Below, piece after piece: positions 1 to 8,327 of a stretch of 64,000 nt of DNA. The notes beneath the pieces are model-generated. The model did no database searches. It had not been told where the DNA came from and was given only the letters and a program-made list of their open reading frames with translations. Position 1 is the stretch's first letter. Each line of letters starts with the position of its first letter. Made by a program: the position numbers and the translations under genes. The DNA lies in NCBI GenBank assembly GCA_949284985.1, contig CASDWY010000031.1, positions 22,393 through 86,392 on the forward strand. The letters run 5' to 3'. This DNA comes from an uncultured bacterium. Lineage in GTDB: Bacteria; Cyanobacteriota; Vampirovibrionia; Gastranaerophilales; Gastranaerophilaceae.

Positions 1-57
1 GCTATCGGAGCAGGAGTCGGTTTTGCATACGGTCTTCTGTCTTGTATCTGGGATTAA
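1..57 (+). CDS. C-terminal end of a Gly-rich hypothetical protein (partial)
   Basis: An open frame runs from the first base to a TAA at 55-57 and encodes 18 residues (AIGAGVGFAYGLLSCIWD). The gene starts outside the window. The Gly/aromatic composition resembles the Gly-rich stretch of the protein at 12784-13431, so the two may be related; this is inference from composition only. A strong terminator follows directly. Confidence 0.5.
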   Translation, partial: AIGAGVGFAYGLLSCIWD

Positions 58-61
58 TAAA

Positions 62-87
62 AAAAAAGACCCTTTAGGGTCTTTTTT
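62..87. terminator. Bidirectional intrinsic terminator
   Basis: GACCC (68-72) and GGGTC (77-81) pair around a TTTA loop. The stem is extended by an A run on the left and a T run on the right. It sits between the end of the partial plus-strand gene and the end of the minus-strand cysE gene, so it can serve both. Confidence 0.85.
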
Positions 88-772
88 ATTGCATATTTTT
101 AATATTTTCAACTTGTTCTTTTAAATCGGATAATTCATACTTTAGTCTGTTGAGACTACAAGTTACTGGGTCTGGAATTCTATTGTGTTGAAGTTGACCA
201 TCTACAACAACTCTTTGGTGTACTATTTTGCCTGGAATACCAACAACCGTACAGTCATTAGGAACATTATCTATTACCACCGAGCCTGCACCTATTCTGG
301 AGTTGTCTCCTATTGTTATGTTCCCCAGTATTTTTGCTCCTGCACCGATTACTACATTATTACCTATTGTTGGGTGTCGTTTGCCATGTGTCATTGTTGT
401 GCCGCCAAGTGTTACCTGTTGGTAGATTAGAACGTCATTCCCAATTATTGTTGTTTCTCCGATTACAATCCCCATACCATGGTCAATAAACAATCTTCGT
501 CCTATTGTTGCACCGGGGTGAATTTCAATTCCTGTAAAAAATCTCATTATTTGTGAAATAAGTCTTGGTATAAAAGGAATTTTCCAATATCTGAGTTTGT
601 GTGCGATTCTGTGCGCAATTAAAGAATGCAGACCAGGGTAGCAAAATAAGACCTCAAAAATGTTTGCTGCTGCAGGGTCATTTTTATATATTGTATGAAT
701 ATCTTCTATTATTTGTTTTATTGCTTTTATAATCATATTTTTACCAAGTTCTTTGTGGTCTAAACATATCAT
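86..772 (-). CDS. cysE: Serine O-acetyltransferase
   Basis: The enzyme makes O-acetylserine from serine and acetyl-CoA, the first step of cysteine synthesis, in the cytosol. The hexapeptide-repeat (left-handed beta-helix) region spans about residues 82-185. It contains the family signature with Asp97-His98 in [11 protein letters not shown] and the [13 protein letters not shown] loop. The N-terminal helical part is short, as in the compact form of the family. Two starts are possible, Met1 (772) and Met13 (736); neither has a strong ribosome binding site, and Met13 begins the more typical part. No other cysteine gene is adjacent. The family assignment is secure. Confidence 0.93.
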   Translation of the reverse strand: MICLDHKELGKNMIIKAIKQIIEDIHTIYKNDPAAANIFEVLFCYPGLHSLIAHRIAHKLRYWKIPFIPRLISQIMRFFTGIEIHPGATIGRRLFIDHGMGIVIGETTIIGNDVLIYQQVTLGGTTMTHGKRHPTIGNNVVIGAGAKILGNITIGDNSRIGAGSVVIDNVPNDCTVVGIPGKIVHQRVVVDGQLQHNRIPDPVTCSLNRLKYELSDLKEQVENIKNMQ

Positions 773-895
773 AGGTGCTTTGTATTTTCAAGTTATTTAA
801 TTGTTGCGTGAATGTTTTTTTGAATATTTAGAATGTTGTTAAAAAACAACTTTTAACATATAATTTCAATAAATAATAAAAAGAGAATTTATAGT

Positions 896-2020
896 ATGAA
901 ATTTTGCAAAAAATGTGTAATGCCTGATACACGGCCGGGAATAGTTTTTAACGAGCAAGGTGTGTGTTTGCCTTGTATACGAGCAGAACAAAAAAAGAAC
1001 ATTGACTGGGATTTGAGATTTCAAGAATTAAAGCAACTTTGTGATAAATATCGTAGAAAATCGGAAGATGAATATGATTGCTTAATAGCTGTTTCAGGCG
1101 GAAAAGATAGCCATTATCAAGTCTATGTGATGAAAGAGCTTATGGGAATGAATCCTTTGTTGATAACTGTTGAGGATTTGTTTACACCTACTGAAGCTGC
1201 AAAAAGTAATATTTATAATATAACAAAAACCTTTAATTGTAATCTTTTGGCTTTTAAACCAAATCCAGTAGCTGGTAAGAAAATAAGCAGATATATGTTT
1301 GAAAAATACGGTAGACCTACTTGGTATTTTGATCGTCTTTTGTACTCTGTTCCTTTGCATTACTCGGCTATGCTTAATTTACCTTTGTTAGTTTACGGAG
1401 AAAACGTTTCATATGAGTATGGCGGGATTGATGATAAAGAAACTTATTCTGCAAGAGAATTGATATATAACGGTGTTGCTCCGGATGTTGATATGAATGA
1501 ATTGTTAAAACTTGGCGTAGCCAGAAATGAGTTAATATATTTAAAAGCACCGTCTTGGGAGTGCCTTAATAAGATTGATCCGATTTATTTAAGTTATTTT
1601 GTTGAGTGGGATGATATAAAAAATTATGAGTTTGCGAAGTCAAGAGGGTTTAAAGATCTTTCTAATGAATGGATCCGATCAAATTATATTGATAATTTTA
1701 GCCATATTGATTCTTTTGGATTTGTTATAGGTTCTTGGATGAAGTATCCTAAGTTCGGTCATGCTTTTGCTACTGATTTTGCATCAAGACTTGTTCGTAA
1801 GGGGTTAATTACTCGTGATGAAGCTGTTAAGCTTGTTGAAAAAAAAGATTATAATGTAGATATTAAAATTGTTGAAGATTTTTGTAAATTTGTGGAAATT
1901 TCTTTGGATGAATTTTATTCTGCGTTGGATAATCTTTATAATAAAGAAATTTTCTTTAAAGATGAAAATGGACAGTGGAAATTAAAACCAGAGCTTGTTT
2001 CCCTAAGAAGATCTCCATAA
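896..2020 (+). CDS. N-acetyl sugar amidotransferase (WbpG/PseA-like)
   Basis: This is a PP-loop ATP pyrophosphatase-family protein of 374 residues. Members use ammonia from a partner glutaminase to turn the N-acetyl group of a nucleotide sugar into an acetamidino group during O-antigen or flagellar glycan synthesis. Visible marks are the N-terminal zinc-type pairs C4/C7 and C24/C27 and the PP-loop SGGKDS at 67-72. The usual HisH/HisF-type partners are not next to it. The following genes (pyruvyltransferase-like, sulfotransferase-like) also point to surface glycan work. The exact sugar cannot be read from sequence. Confidence 0.85.
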   Translation: MKFCKKCVMPDTRPGIVFNEQGVCLPCIRAEQKKNIDWDLRFQELKQLCDKYRRKSEDEYDCLIAVSGGKDSHYQVYVMKELMGMNPLLITVEDLFTPTEAAKSNIYNITKTFNCNLLAFKPNPVAGKKISRYMFEKYGRPTWYFDRLLYSVPLHYSAMLNLPLLVYGENVSYEYGGIDDKETYSARELIYNGVAPDVDMNELLKLGVARNELIYLKAPSWECLNKIDPIYLSYFVEWDDIKNYEFAKSRGFKDLSNEWIRSNYIDNFSHIDSFGFVIGSWMKYPKFGHAFATDFASRLVRKGLITRDEAVKLVEKKDYNVDIKIVEDFCKFVEISLDEFYSALDNLYNKEIFFKDENGQWKLKPELVSLRRSP

Positions 2021-2060
2021 AAATTAAGAAATTGTTGCTTAGAGTTTATTGGCGGTAAAT

Positions 2061-2381
2061 TTAATTTACAACTGAATAAATTATTTTATATATAAGTTTT
2101 TTTTCTTTGATTGAGGCTTTTTTTATTAAGCTTATAATTTCTTTTTCAATATCAATTTTATCTTCAAGGTGTTTTGTTGAAAATAAATCCCTTATTTCTA
2201 CATTAAAAGCAGTTGCAAACTTTTCTAAGTTATCGTAGCTGGTAAAGTAATAACCTGTTTCAATTCGGCTAATTGTTTGGTAATCTAACTCTAGTATTTC
2301 AGCTAATTTTTCTTGAGTTAAATTATTTTTTTCTCTAAGTTCTTTTATTCTTTTGCCGAATAGTTTGTTGCCAGATGCCAT
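2061..2381 (-). CDS. XRE-family helix-turn-helix regulator
   Basis: A small DNA-binding protein (about 106 residues) with an HTH_3 domain. The helix-turn-helix lies in LTQEKLAEILELDYQTISRIE, followed by the usual TSYDNLEKFATAFNV segment. The ORF extends to 2417, but the ATG at 2381 is preferred because GGGAG stands 9 nt before it and the domain starts a few residues later. A C-terminal extension (about residues 70-106) is Lys/Ile-rich. It diverges from the pyruvyltransferase-like gene, and the shared gap carries a palindrome that is a likely operator for this protein. Confidence 0.88.
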   Translation of the reverse strand: MASGNKLFGKRIKELREKNNLTQEKLAEILELDYQTISRIETGYYFTSYDNLEKFATAFNVEIRDLFSTKHLEDKIDIEKEIISLIKKASIKEKKLIYKIIYSVVN

Positions 2382-2451
2382 GTTTATGTCTCCCAGAGTT
2401 ATATTAACGAATAACATTACAATAAAGAATGTAGTTTTACATCTTAATATA

Positions 2452-2479
2452 TTGACAAAGTATACGTATAGCGTATACT
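2452..2479 (+). promoter_or_regulatory. Sigma-70-type promoter of the pyruvyltransferase-like gene
   Basis: TTGACA (2452-2457) and TATACT (2474-2479) are separated by 16 bp. The operator palindrome fills the spacer and covers the -10 box, so a bound regulator would block RNA polymerase. Confidence 0.65.
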
Positions 2480-2480
2480 T
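2458..2480. promoter_or_regulatory. Operator-like inverted repeat
   Basis: AAGTATACG (2458-2466) and CGTATACTT (2472-2480) form a perfect 9-bp inverted repeat around TATAG. Its 14-bp centre-to-centre spacing fits a dimer of an HTH protein. It lies between the divergent XRE gene and the pyruvyltransferase-like gene. That the XRE protein binds it is inference from position. Confidence 0.75.
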
Positions 2481-2539
2481 ATAATATTAATATGTACACT
2501 TTTTTGAAAATATGATATGTTAGTAGATAAGGATTTTGT

Positions 2540-3427
2540 ATGAAAAATAGTCTTGTTTTATATTATGTAGGAACGCGTGGAATTAATTTTGGTGATTCGA
2601 TTAATCCTGTTTTTTTTGAGCGTATTTTAGGAATGAAGGTAAAAAGAGGGTATCCGACAAATAGTGATGTCGTTGGTATAGGATCACTTATGCAAATGCT
2701 TACTATGCAAAACATTATTAAGTATAAAAAGTTTTTTTATTTATTAAAGTTTAATCCACGACCAATTTTTACGCTGAGTACTGGTTTTAGGAATGATTTT
2801 GACGTTGATAATAATTTTTTAATTCGAACATATAGAAAAGTAAAACCTGTTATATTACGAGGAGTGCTTTCGCATAAAACATTAGAGAAAATAAATAAAC
2901 AAAAATATGATAATGTTTCTTACGGAGATTTGGGGCTTTTATTCCCATATTTGTTGAATAAAAAAATTCCAAAGAAATATAAGCTTGGAATTGTGCCTCA
3001 TAAATATGACTATAACAATCCTATAATAGGTGAAATATCAAATAAAATTCCTGATTCTGTGTTGATTGATTTAAGGAGACCGCCAATGGAAACTTTAGAA
3101 AAAATTGCTGAATGTGAAACTATTATTTCATCTAGTTTGCATGGGTTGATAGTCGCTGATAGTATGAATATTCCTAATAAAAGAATAAAATTATCTAATT
3201 TAGGCCTTAATGAAAATTCAGATTTTAAATTTGACGATTATTATTCAATATATTCAAATAGTTTGCCTAATTATATTTCTTTAACACAAGAAAATTATAA
3301 GATGTTTATAAATGATTTATCTAGTGATAGTTTTTTTGAGGATTACTGTATTTCATACAATGAAGTTCAGAAGCATCAAGAAAATCTTTATAAAGTATGC
3401 TTGAATTTTAGGGATATGGTTGTGTAA
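2540..3427 (+). CDS. Polysaccharide pyruvyltransferase-family protein
   Basis: A 295-residue protein of the PS_pyruv_trans family, which adds ketal pyruvate to exopolysaccharide or cell-wall sugars from phosphoenolpyruvate. Supporting marks are GTRGINFGDSINP near the N-terminus, VVGIGSLMQ at about 44-52, the LRGVLSHKTL segment, and the family motif SSSLHGLIVADS at 197-208. The gene is very AT-rich. It is preceded by a promoter overlapped by an operator palindrome, so it is probably switched by the divergent XRE protein. Family members also include non-pyruvyl transferases, so the reaction is not certain. Confidence 0.8.
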   Translation: MKNSLVLYYVGTRGINFGDSINPVFFERILGMKVKRGYPTNSDVVGIGSLMQMLTMQNIIKYKKFFYLLKFNPRPIFTLSTGFRNDFDVDNNFLIRTYRKVKPVILRGVLSHKTLEKINKQKYDNVSYGDLGLLFPYLLNKKIPKKYKLGIVPHKYDYNNPIIGEISNKIPDSVLIDLRRPPMETLEKIAECETIISSSLHGLIVADSMNIPNKRIKLSNLGLNENSDFKFDDYYSIYSNSLPNYISLTQENYKMFINDLSSDSFFEDYCISYNEVQKHQENLYKVCLNFRDMVV

Positions 3428-3457
3428 GTAAACTATAAGTAGAAAATGCTAAGAGTT

Positions 3458-4423
3458 TTAGTGGTTTAATTTAGGGGTATAAAATTTATCTCGATATTTT
3501 TCTTGTATTTGGTAATCGTCTTTATACAATTCTTTTAATCTTGATAATTGTTTTTCTGTAAGCATTTCGGATGTTATTTTCTTTTCTTTAAGAACGTGAT
3601 AATGTTTTGGTTTTATATTCATGTTTTCTAGCATAAAATCATCTACATCTTTCAACCAAACAAAATCAGTAATGTCGTCCATAAAATCTTTAAGATACAA
3701 ACTCAAAGGAACTATATGTTGGTCATAACCGCAAGAGTTTAAGGTTTGCATTTGAACAGCCAAAATCATTTTATCTAAAAATTTGCTTATATCATCATTT
3801 AACTTTGGGCATGGTATAGTCGAAGCAATTCCGACATGACCGCTAATTTTATCGTTTACTGCGCTTAAAAAGCGTTTAATAGGGTCCTCATAAACAGTAA
3901 ATTTCTTCCAATTTGAAAAAAAAGATTTTGTTATAGCATAATCTTCTTTTTTTAATAGAAAAGACTTCATCTTATTCAATTTAATCCAGATTTCGAACCA
4001 TTCTTTTTCTCCTGTAACTATTGGCTGATCAGGTGTTTTCCAAAAATAGTTGTAAATTTCCGAAACTATTGATGTTGAAGCGTTTTTTGGGGAATCAAAA
4101 TAAACAATATTTTTTTGATATACAGGATAAAAGCTAGGACCTTGAAAATAATGCATAGATTGCATATCAATTTGGCTCAAAATCCCGAAATTCTCATCAT
4201 GAATAATTGCGGTTTTCCCTTTAAGATTTGGGATATTAACATATAATATGTTATTTGATTCGCCAATAATCTCAAACTTTTTCTTGTCAGCTAAGCGTAC
4301 AGCAACACTTGCAGAGGTATCGACCAAAAGTTGGAATTGACCAAACGTAGAATAAACTTCTAATTTAAAAGGTCTTTTATTTATCATAGCTATAAAACTA
4401 GCATGAAGATTGAAAAAACTCAA
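3458..4423 (-). CDS. Sulfotransferase-family protein (carbohydrate type)
   Basis: The central part resembles Golgi-type carbohydrate sulfotransferases that use PAPS. SPKNASTS at 111-118 looks like the 5-prime phosphosulfate loop, and VYEDPIKRFLSAVND at 177-190 looks like the 3-prime phosphate-binding segment. The end (LYKDDYQIQEKYRDKF) is typical of the family. The first 100 residues are not recognised. The frame opens with TTG at 4423, but ATG at 4387 (Met13) is also possible; neither has a clear ribosome binding site. It points toward the preceding glycan genes and may sulfate a surface glycan. No PAPS synthesis gene is in the window. Confidence 0.65.
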   Translation of the reverse strand: MSFFNLHASFIAMINKRPFKLEVYSTFGQFQLLVDTSASVAVRLADKKKFEIIGESNNILYVNIPNLKGKTAIIHDENFGILSQIDMQSMHYFQGPSFYPVYQKNIVYFDSPKNASTSIVSEIYNYFWKTPDQPIVTGEKEWFEIWIKLNKMKSFLLKKEDYAITKSFFSNWKKFTVYEDPIKRFLSAVNDKISGHVGIASTIPCPKLNDDISKFLDKMILAVQMQTLNSCGYDQHIVPLSLYLKDFMDDITDFVWLKDVDDFMLENMNIKPKHYHVLKEKKITSEMLTEKQLSRLKELYKDDYQIQEKYRDKFYTPKLNH

Positions 4424-4507
4424 TTAACAAAATAACAAAACAAATTGTTATTATGGATTCTATGCCAGTTTGTTTGAACAGTGTTTACAATTTTATAAAA
4501 ATAAAAA

Positions 4508-4579
4508 TGGGCCCGGCTGGATTCGAACCAGCGACCAAAGGATTATGAGTCCTCTGCGCTACCGCTGCGCCACAAGCCC
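4508..4579 (-). tRNA. tRNA-Met (CAT anticodon)
   Basis: A complete 72-nt cloverleaf can be drawn on the minus strand. The acceptor stem is GGGCTTG/CGGGCCC (two G-U pairs) with discriminator A, the anticodon loop is CTCATAA, and the T arm is GCTGG-TTCGAAT-CCAGC. CCA is not encoded. The paired G1-C72 end and the absence of three G-C pairs in the anticodon stem argue against the initiator. A lysidine-modified tRNA-Ile with CAT cannot be excluded without comparison. Confidence 0.95.
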
Positions 4580-4608
4580 ACATGCGTGAAGTTTTAACTT
4601 CCATATGT

Positions 4609-4637
4609 AAAATACCATTAACCAAAAAAAAAATCAA
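4609..4637 (-). promoter_or_regulatory. Candidate promoter of the tRNA
   Basis: On the minus strand TTGATT (4632-4637) and TATTTT (4609-4614) are 17 bp apart. The expected start lies about 20 nt before the mature tRNA. Confidence 0.4.
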
Positions 4638-4687
4638 GATGTTTTGCAATCACAGATTTTGTTCCCTGTTATTTAAACAATTAAACT

Positions 4688-4717
4688 AAGAGGCACATTA
4701 TTAATAATGTGCCTCTT
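4688..4717. terminator. Terminator: perfect 15-bp-arm palindrome
   Basis: AAGAGGCACATTATT is followed directly by its reverse complement. It lies just after the end of the minus-strand membrane protein gene (stop at 4740) and before the tRNA. The T tract on either strand is short, so it may act as a processing or decay barrier as well. Confidence 0.7.
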
Positions 4718-4739
4718 TATCTGATTACATTTTTTATAA

Positions 4740-5756
4740 TTATGCTAATGCGTTAAGTTTTTTAGTGTTTGATGATGTAGGTTCTTCACTTTTATCCGCG
4801 GAAGTTACTTGGTTTGTATTGTCGTCTAAAAGATCTTTACTGGGCATTTCAGAGTCTATAATTTCTGCTTGTATTGCATTGTTAAATGCGTTTGCAATTA
4901 ATCCTGAGTTTATGAGATTTAATTGCATACGATTTAATTCTCTTGCAGCCAATAAATTTTGGTATGTATCTTTAATTTTCTCTGACTTTTCATTTTTATC
5001 TGTGATTGATTTAAATATTGTACCTATAACTAAAGCAGGAACACTAAGAGCAAGTGCAGTTAATCCGTAACCGGCAACTTTAGGGTGTTTTACTGCGGTT
5101 TCAGCAATTTTATTTTTTATAGGCGTTATAACTTTTTTATTGAGATTAGAATTGTTGATAAAGCTAGCAGCTTTAGACTTTGTTTCTGCAAGAATAGCAG
5201 CAGTTTTAGGTAATTTGGTGGGAATGGTGGTAGCGAGTTTTGAAATAGCTTTATGAGCTCCAACAAGTACAGCTGCAAAACCTGCTAATCTTAGTATAGA
5301 GCTGATTATAGGGTGTCTGTCTTCACTTCTTTTTATGACTGGAGAAACTGCTGTAATTTTATCTACCATCCCATTGTAAAGACCAGCTAGCGCAAATGCA
5401 CCAATCCATCCTGCGCCAACTTTTCCCATAGTGCTGAGCTTACCTGACAGTCCGGGTGCCCTTGAAAATGCTCCGCTTATAAGTGTATCTGCAACAGGAA
5501 TACCAATTAATGCAGTAGTATATGTTTTTGCTTTATATTTGTCGTCTTTGTTTGCGTCGGCTTTTGCTATGCTAAGAAGTTCTTGATCTTTTAAATTAGC
5601 AATTCTAACAGCATCCATATACTTATTGTATAGTTCTTCTTTGTTTAAATTGTTTGGAGTATAATTTCTGCTTTCCCTTGATTTATAAGGTTTCTCGTGT
5701 TTATTTTGATCAATTCTATATTCTAATGGTATTTTTGATAAAGAAACTGGTTGCAT
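4740..5756 (-). CDS. Hypothetical multi-membrane protein
   Basis: Not recognised. About 338 residues from the preferred ATG at 5756, which has AGGTGGGG 5 nt upstream; the frame opens further out at 5807. An N-terminal soluble part rich in Lys/Asn is followed by hydrophobic Gly/Ala-rich segments (TTALIGIPVADTL, GKVGAGWIGAFALAGLYNG, ILRLAGFAAVLVGA, YGLTALALSVPALVIG) and a polar Ser/Asp-rich tail. It resembles in layout, but not obviously in sequence, the proteins at 10908-12233, 18430-19869 and 43387-44121. It is transcribed alone and ends at a strong hairpin. Probably lineage-specific and located in the inner membrane. Confidence 0.7.
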   Translation of the reverse strand: MQPVSLSKIPLEYRIDQNKHEKPYKSRESRNYTPNNLNKEELYNKYMDAVRIANLKDQELLSIAKADANKDDKYKAKTYTTALIGIPVADTLISGAFSRAPGLSGKLSTMGKVGAGWIGAFALAGLYNGMVDKITAVSPVIKRSEDRHPIISSILRLAGFAAVLVGAHKAISKLATTIPTKLPKTAAILAETKSKAASFINNSNLNKKVITPIKNKIAETAVKHPKVAGYGLTALALSVPALVIGTIFKSITDKNEKSEKIKDTYQNLLAARELNRMQLNLINSGLIANAFNNAIQAEIIDSEMPSKDLLDDNTNQVTSADKSEEPTSSNTKKLNALA

Positions 5757-5850
5757 TTTCCCCACCTTTGTTACACAATTCACTACTAGTATAATACTTA
5801 TTATCAAATTTGTTTGCTAGTTTTAATTATATTATGAAGAAATTGTTACA

Positions 5851-7140
5851 ATGAAAAAATTTTGTATAAAAACACTTGGATGTAAGACAAATCAAATAGA
5901 ATCGGATTTTATTATAGAGCAACTTAAAGGTGCAGGTTATGAATATTCTAAGAATCAAACAGAGGCTGATATTTTTATATTAAATTCCTGCAGTGTTACT
6001 TCAAATGCTGATAGTGAAGCGGTTCGTATTTTGAGAAAAGCAAAGAAAGATAATCCGAGTACATTTGTTGTTTTGACAGGTTGTATGGCGCAGTTGGAGG
6101 CAGATGCATTTGAAAAATGCGATTACATTGATTTGGTATTAGGTAATTCTGAAAAAATGAATATTGTGGACTACCTTAAAGAACAAATTAAAATTAATGT
6201 AAGCGATATTTTTAACCAGAAAGAGTTTATTTATAAAGAGGTGTTAAACCCGACCAAAACTAGAGCATATTTAAAAATACAAGATGGATGCAATAATCGT
6301 TGTTCGTATTGTACTATTTGGCGAGCAAGAGGCTATTCTAGAAGTAATTCTGTTGAGAATATACAAAAACAAATTCAATTGTATGTTGATCATGGGTTTA
6401 AAGAGGTAGTTCTTACAGGCATTCATATAGGTCAGTGGGGTAAAGATTTAACTCCAAGAAAATCATTTCTTGATTTGGTTAAAATAGTAGAAGATACTGA
6501 TATCAAAAGGTTTAGACTTGGTTCTTTGGATCCTTTTGAGCTTAGCGAAGAATTAATTGATTATTTGGCGACATCAACAAAGTTTTGTCCACATTTTCAT
6601 CTGTCTTTGCAATCTGCATGTAATAAGACTCTTAAAACCATGAATAGACACTATACAGTTGAACATTATCTTGCACAAATTGATAAAATTAACGATAAAT
6701 TTAATTTACCGTTTATAGGGTGTGATATAATAGTCGGTTTCCCTGGTGAAACTGAGGATGATTTTGAAACTACATATAGTAATATAGAGCGTTCCGGATT
6801 GACCATGGCTCATATATTTCCTTATAGCATAAGAAAAAATACTAAAGCAGCAACTATGGCTAATCAAATTCCAAAACAAATAAAAAATGAGCGACTTAAT
6901 AAACTTAAATCTTTGGTTTTAAAAAAATTCGGTGAGTTTCAATTGAAAAATATTGGAACAATTCAAAATGTTGTGTTTGAAAAAAATAAGTCTTCTAAAA
7001 CAGGAATGTATAAAGGTTTAACAGGGAATTATTTGACAGTTTATGCGGATAGTTCAAAAAATTTAGGGTCTGATTTGTGCAATTGCTATTTATCAGAAAT
7101 TCGTGATGGTGTTTTTATTTGTGAACCAATTAAGAATTAA
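5851..7140 (+). CDS. mtaB: tRNA methylthiotransferase, MtaB-like (radical SAM)
   Basis: A 429-residue methylthiotransferase. MtaB adds the 2-methylthio group to N6-threonylcarbamoyladenosine at position 37 of tRNAs reading ANN codons. The N-terminal UPF0004 domain carries cluster cysteines C11, C47 and C78. The radical SAM motif is C147-x3-C151-x2-C154 in DGCNNRCSYC. The opening TLGCKTNQIESD is the MtaB type rather than MiaB, and the C-terminal part corresponds to a short TRAM-like domain. The ATG at 5851 has no clear ribosome binding site. It is monocistronic and divergent from the preceding membrane protein. Confidence 0.9.
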   Translation: MKKFCIKTLGCKTNQIESDFIIEQLKGAGYEYSKNQTEADIFILNSCSVTSNADSEAVRILRKAKKDNPSTFVVLTGCMAQLEADAFEKCDYIDLVLGNSEKMNIVDYLKEQIKINVSDIFNQKEFIYKEVLNPTKTRAYLKIQDGCNNRCSYCTIWRARGYSRSNSVENIQKQIQLYVDHGFKEVVLTGIHIGQWGKDLTPRKSFLDLVKIVEDTDIKRFRLGSLDPFELSEELIDYLATSTKFCPHFHLSLQSACNKTLKTMNRHYTVEHYLAQIDKINDKFNLPFIGCDIIVGFPGETEDDFETTYSNIERSGLTMAHIFPYSIRKNTKAATMANQIPKQIKNERLNKLKSLVLKKFGEFQLKNIGTIQNVVFEKNKSSKTGMYKGLTGNYLTVYADSSKNLGSDLCNCYLSEIRDGVFICEPIKN

Positions 7141-7223
7141 TGTAAATTTTTTTTAACAAATTAAAGTTGTATTCTAAAGATTTTTATTTATTTGCCGAAG
7201 TATAAATTACAAGGAGTAAAAAC

Positions 7224-7254
7224 CAAGTAAGTAAAAAAGTAAGTAAGTAAAAAC
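7224..7254 (+). repeat. Direct AAGTAAGTAAAAA repeats before the 7277 gene
   Basis: CAAGTAAGTAAAAAAGT (7224-7240) is followed by AAGTAAGTAAAAAC (7241-7254), just before the ribosome binding site. A reverse-complement copy lies after the stop codon of the same gene. Confidence 0.75.
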
Positions 7255-7276
7255 AAAGTCTGAAAAGGGGAACGAA

Positions 7277-7801
7277 ATGAACTTTGGTATCGGCAAAGGT
7301 GTATCTGCTATAGATTCTGCGGCAATAAAAGAAGTTGCAAGTCAGATTTTTACAAATGCACAGAGTAAAGATCTTAACAGCCAAACATTTAAAGTTGATT
7401 ATTCAAAATTCAACAGACCAGAATTAGGGGCCGATCTTTATAGTTCAAGATTGGACATTGAACAAGTTCAACAAATTTCTGTAAGAAATGCAGGCTTAGA
7501 TACAAATTTTGTTCAAAACCAAGCTATTGTTGCAAGTGTTCAGTATTTAAACAAGGTTGCTGCATTGGGAACGTATGCTATGCCGTCAAATATGGATGGT
7601 AAAATTAACGTTCCGCAAGAAGCTAAGCAGCAAGATCTTAAAGCGAGAGAAGTTTTTGCTCTTCCTGCATCATCAGTAACAACAGAGATTCAAGATATGA
7701 CAGGCGAAAACAAAGGCTCAAATCCTTTTAATTTCATTACACTCACGGTGGATTCAAAAGAAGAAGAAAAAGATTCCCAAAATACTAGCATTTTCGGCTA
7801 G
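7277..7801 (+). CDS. Hypothetical protein, 174 residues
   Basis: Not recognised. A polar, Asn/Gln/Ser-rich protein without signal peptide or membrane segment. AAAAGGGGAACGAA places a ribosome binding site just before ATG 7277, and a terminator follows the stop, so this is a single-gene unit. Its composition (many Ser, Asn, Ala, short FxG-type ends such as SIFG) is like other small proteins in the window (48453-48662, 48759-49190). AAGT-rich repeats stand in the leader and an inverted copy in the trailer. Confidence 0.75.
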   Translation: MNFGIGKGVSAIDSAAIKEVASQIFTNAQSKDLNSQTFKVDYSKFNRPELGADLYSSRLDIEQVQQISVRNAGLDTNFVQNQAIVASVQYLNKVAALGTYAMPSNMDGKINVPQEAKQQDLKAREVFALPASSVTTEIQDMTGENKGSNPFNFITLTVDSKEEEKDSQNTSIFG

Positions 7802-7812
7802 TATAACGTTCC

Positions 7813-7828
7813 ACTTTTTACTTACTTG
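7813..7828 (-). repeat. Inverted copy of the AAGTAAGTAAAAA repeat
   Basis: ACTTTTTACTTACTTG is the reverse complement of the element at 7224-7240 except for one extra A in the first copy. It lies in the trailer of the 7277 gene. Confidence 0.75.
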
Positions 7829-7833
7829 TTTAC

Positions 7834-7862
7834 AAGACAACTTAGCGGTTGTCTTTTTTTTT
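7834..7862 (+). terminator. Intrinsic terminator of the 7277 gene
   Basis: AAGACAAC (7834-7841) pairs with GTTGTCTT (7848-7855), followed by a run of T. It overlaps the end of the converging minus-strand gene (stop at 7861). Confidence 0.85.
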
Positions 7863-8169
7863 AATCATTGTTAGGGGTATCGTAAAACTCGTAAGTATTG
7901 GAGTTTGGTTTTTGGTCTAAGTATTTGTTATCTATAACAGGCTCAGAATTGTCTTTTTCGTAAAAATTTATTTGAGGTGCAAAATTTTGTCCTGTTAATC
8001 CTTGCATAGCTTGAGGCGTATTTGGTGAGAGCGGTTGCGTATACAGATTTACCGGTAATTTTTGTTTTTTTGACGGTTTACTTTTTGTTGCAAAAGTGGT
8101 ATCTGCAGCCAAAACTACATTAGACGCTAAAAATAACAATAAAAGTGTTATGCTTAGAATTTTTTGCAT
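7861..8169 (-). CDS. Small exported hypothetical protein
   Basis: A 102-residue protein with a clear Sec signal peptide: MQKILSITLLLLFLASNVVLAAD, with likely cleavage after ALA-type residues at about 21-22. The mature part is polar and Pro/Asn-rich with no recognised domain. AGGAGG-like sequence lies before the ATG (the plus strand reads ATATATCCTCCTAAAT). Function unknown; location periplasmic or outer surface by inference. Confidence 0.75.
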   Translation of the reverse strand: MQKILSITLLLLFLASNVVLAADTTFATKSKPSKKQKLPVNLYTQPLSPNTPQAMQGLTGQNFAPQINFYEKDNSEPVIDNKYLDQKPNSNTYEFYDTPNND

Positions 8170-8327
8170 ATATCCTCCTAAATAATACCTTTATTTTAGC
8201 ACATTTTTTGGAGCTGTACAACTGATTTAAATATACTTTATTTATAGCATTGTAAACAAATATAAATTATTTTTTAATATAAAAAAAGGTAGTAAAATGT
8301 TAAGTATAAGTTTGTATAGAGGGAATT

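Noticed and set aside
4588..4601. Short GAAGTT/AACTTC hairpin next to the tRNA
   Set aside because: Only 6 bp, AT-rich and in the expected tRNA leader; no support for function.
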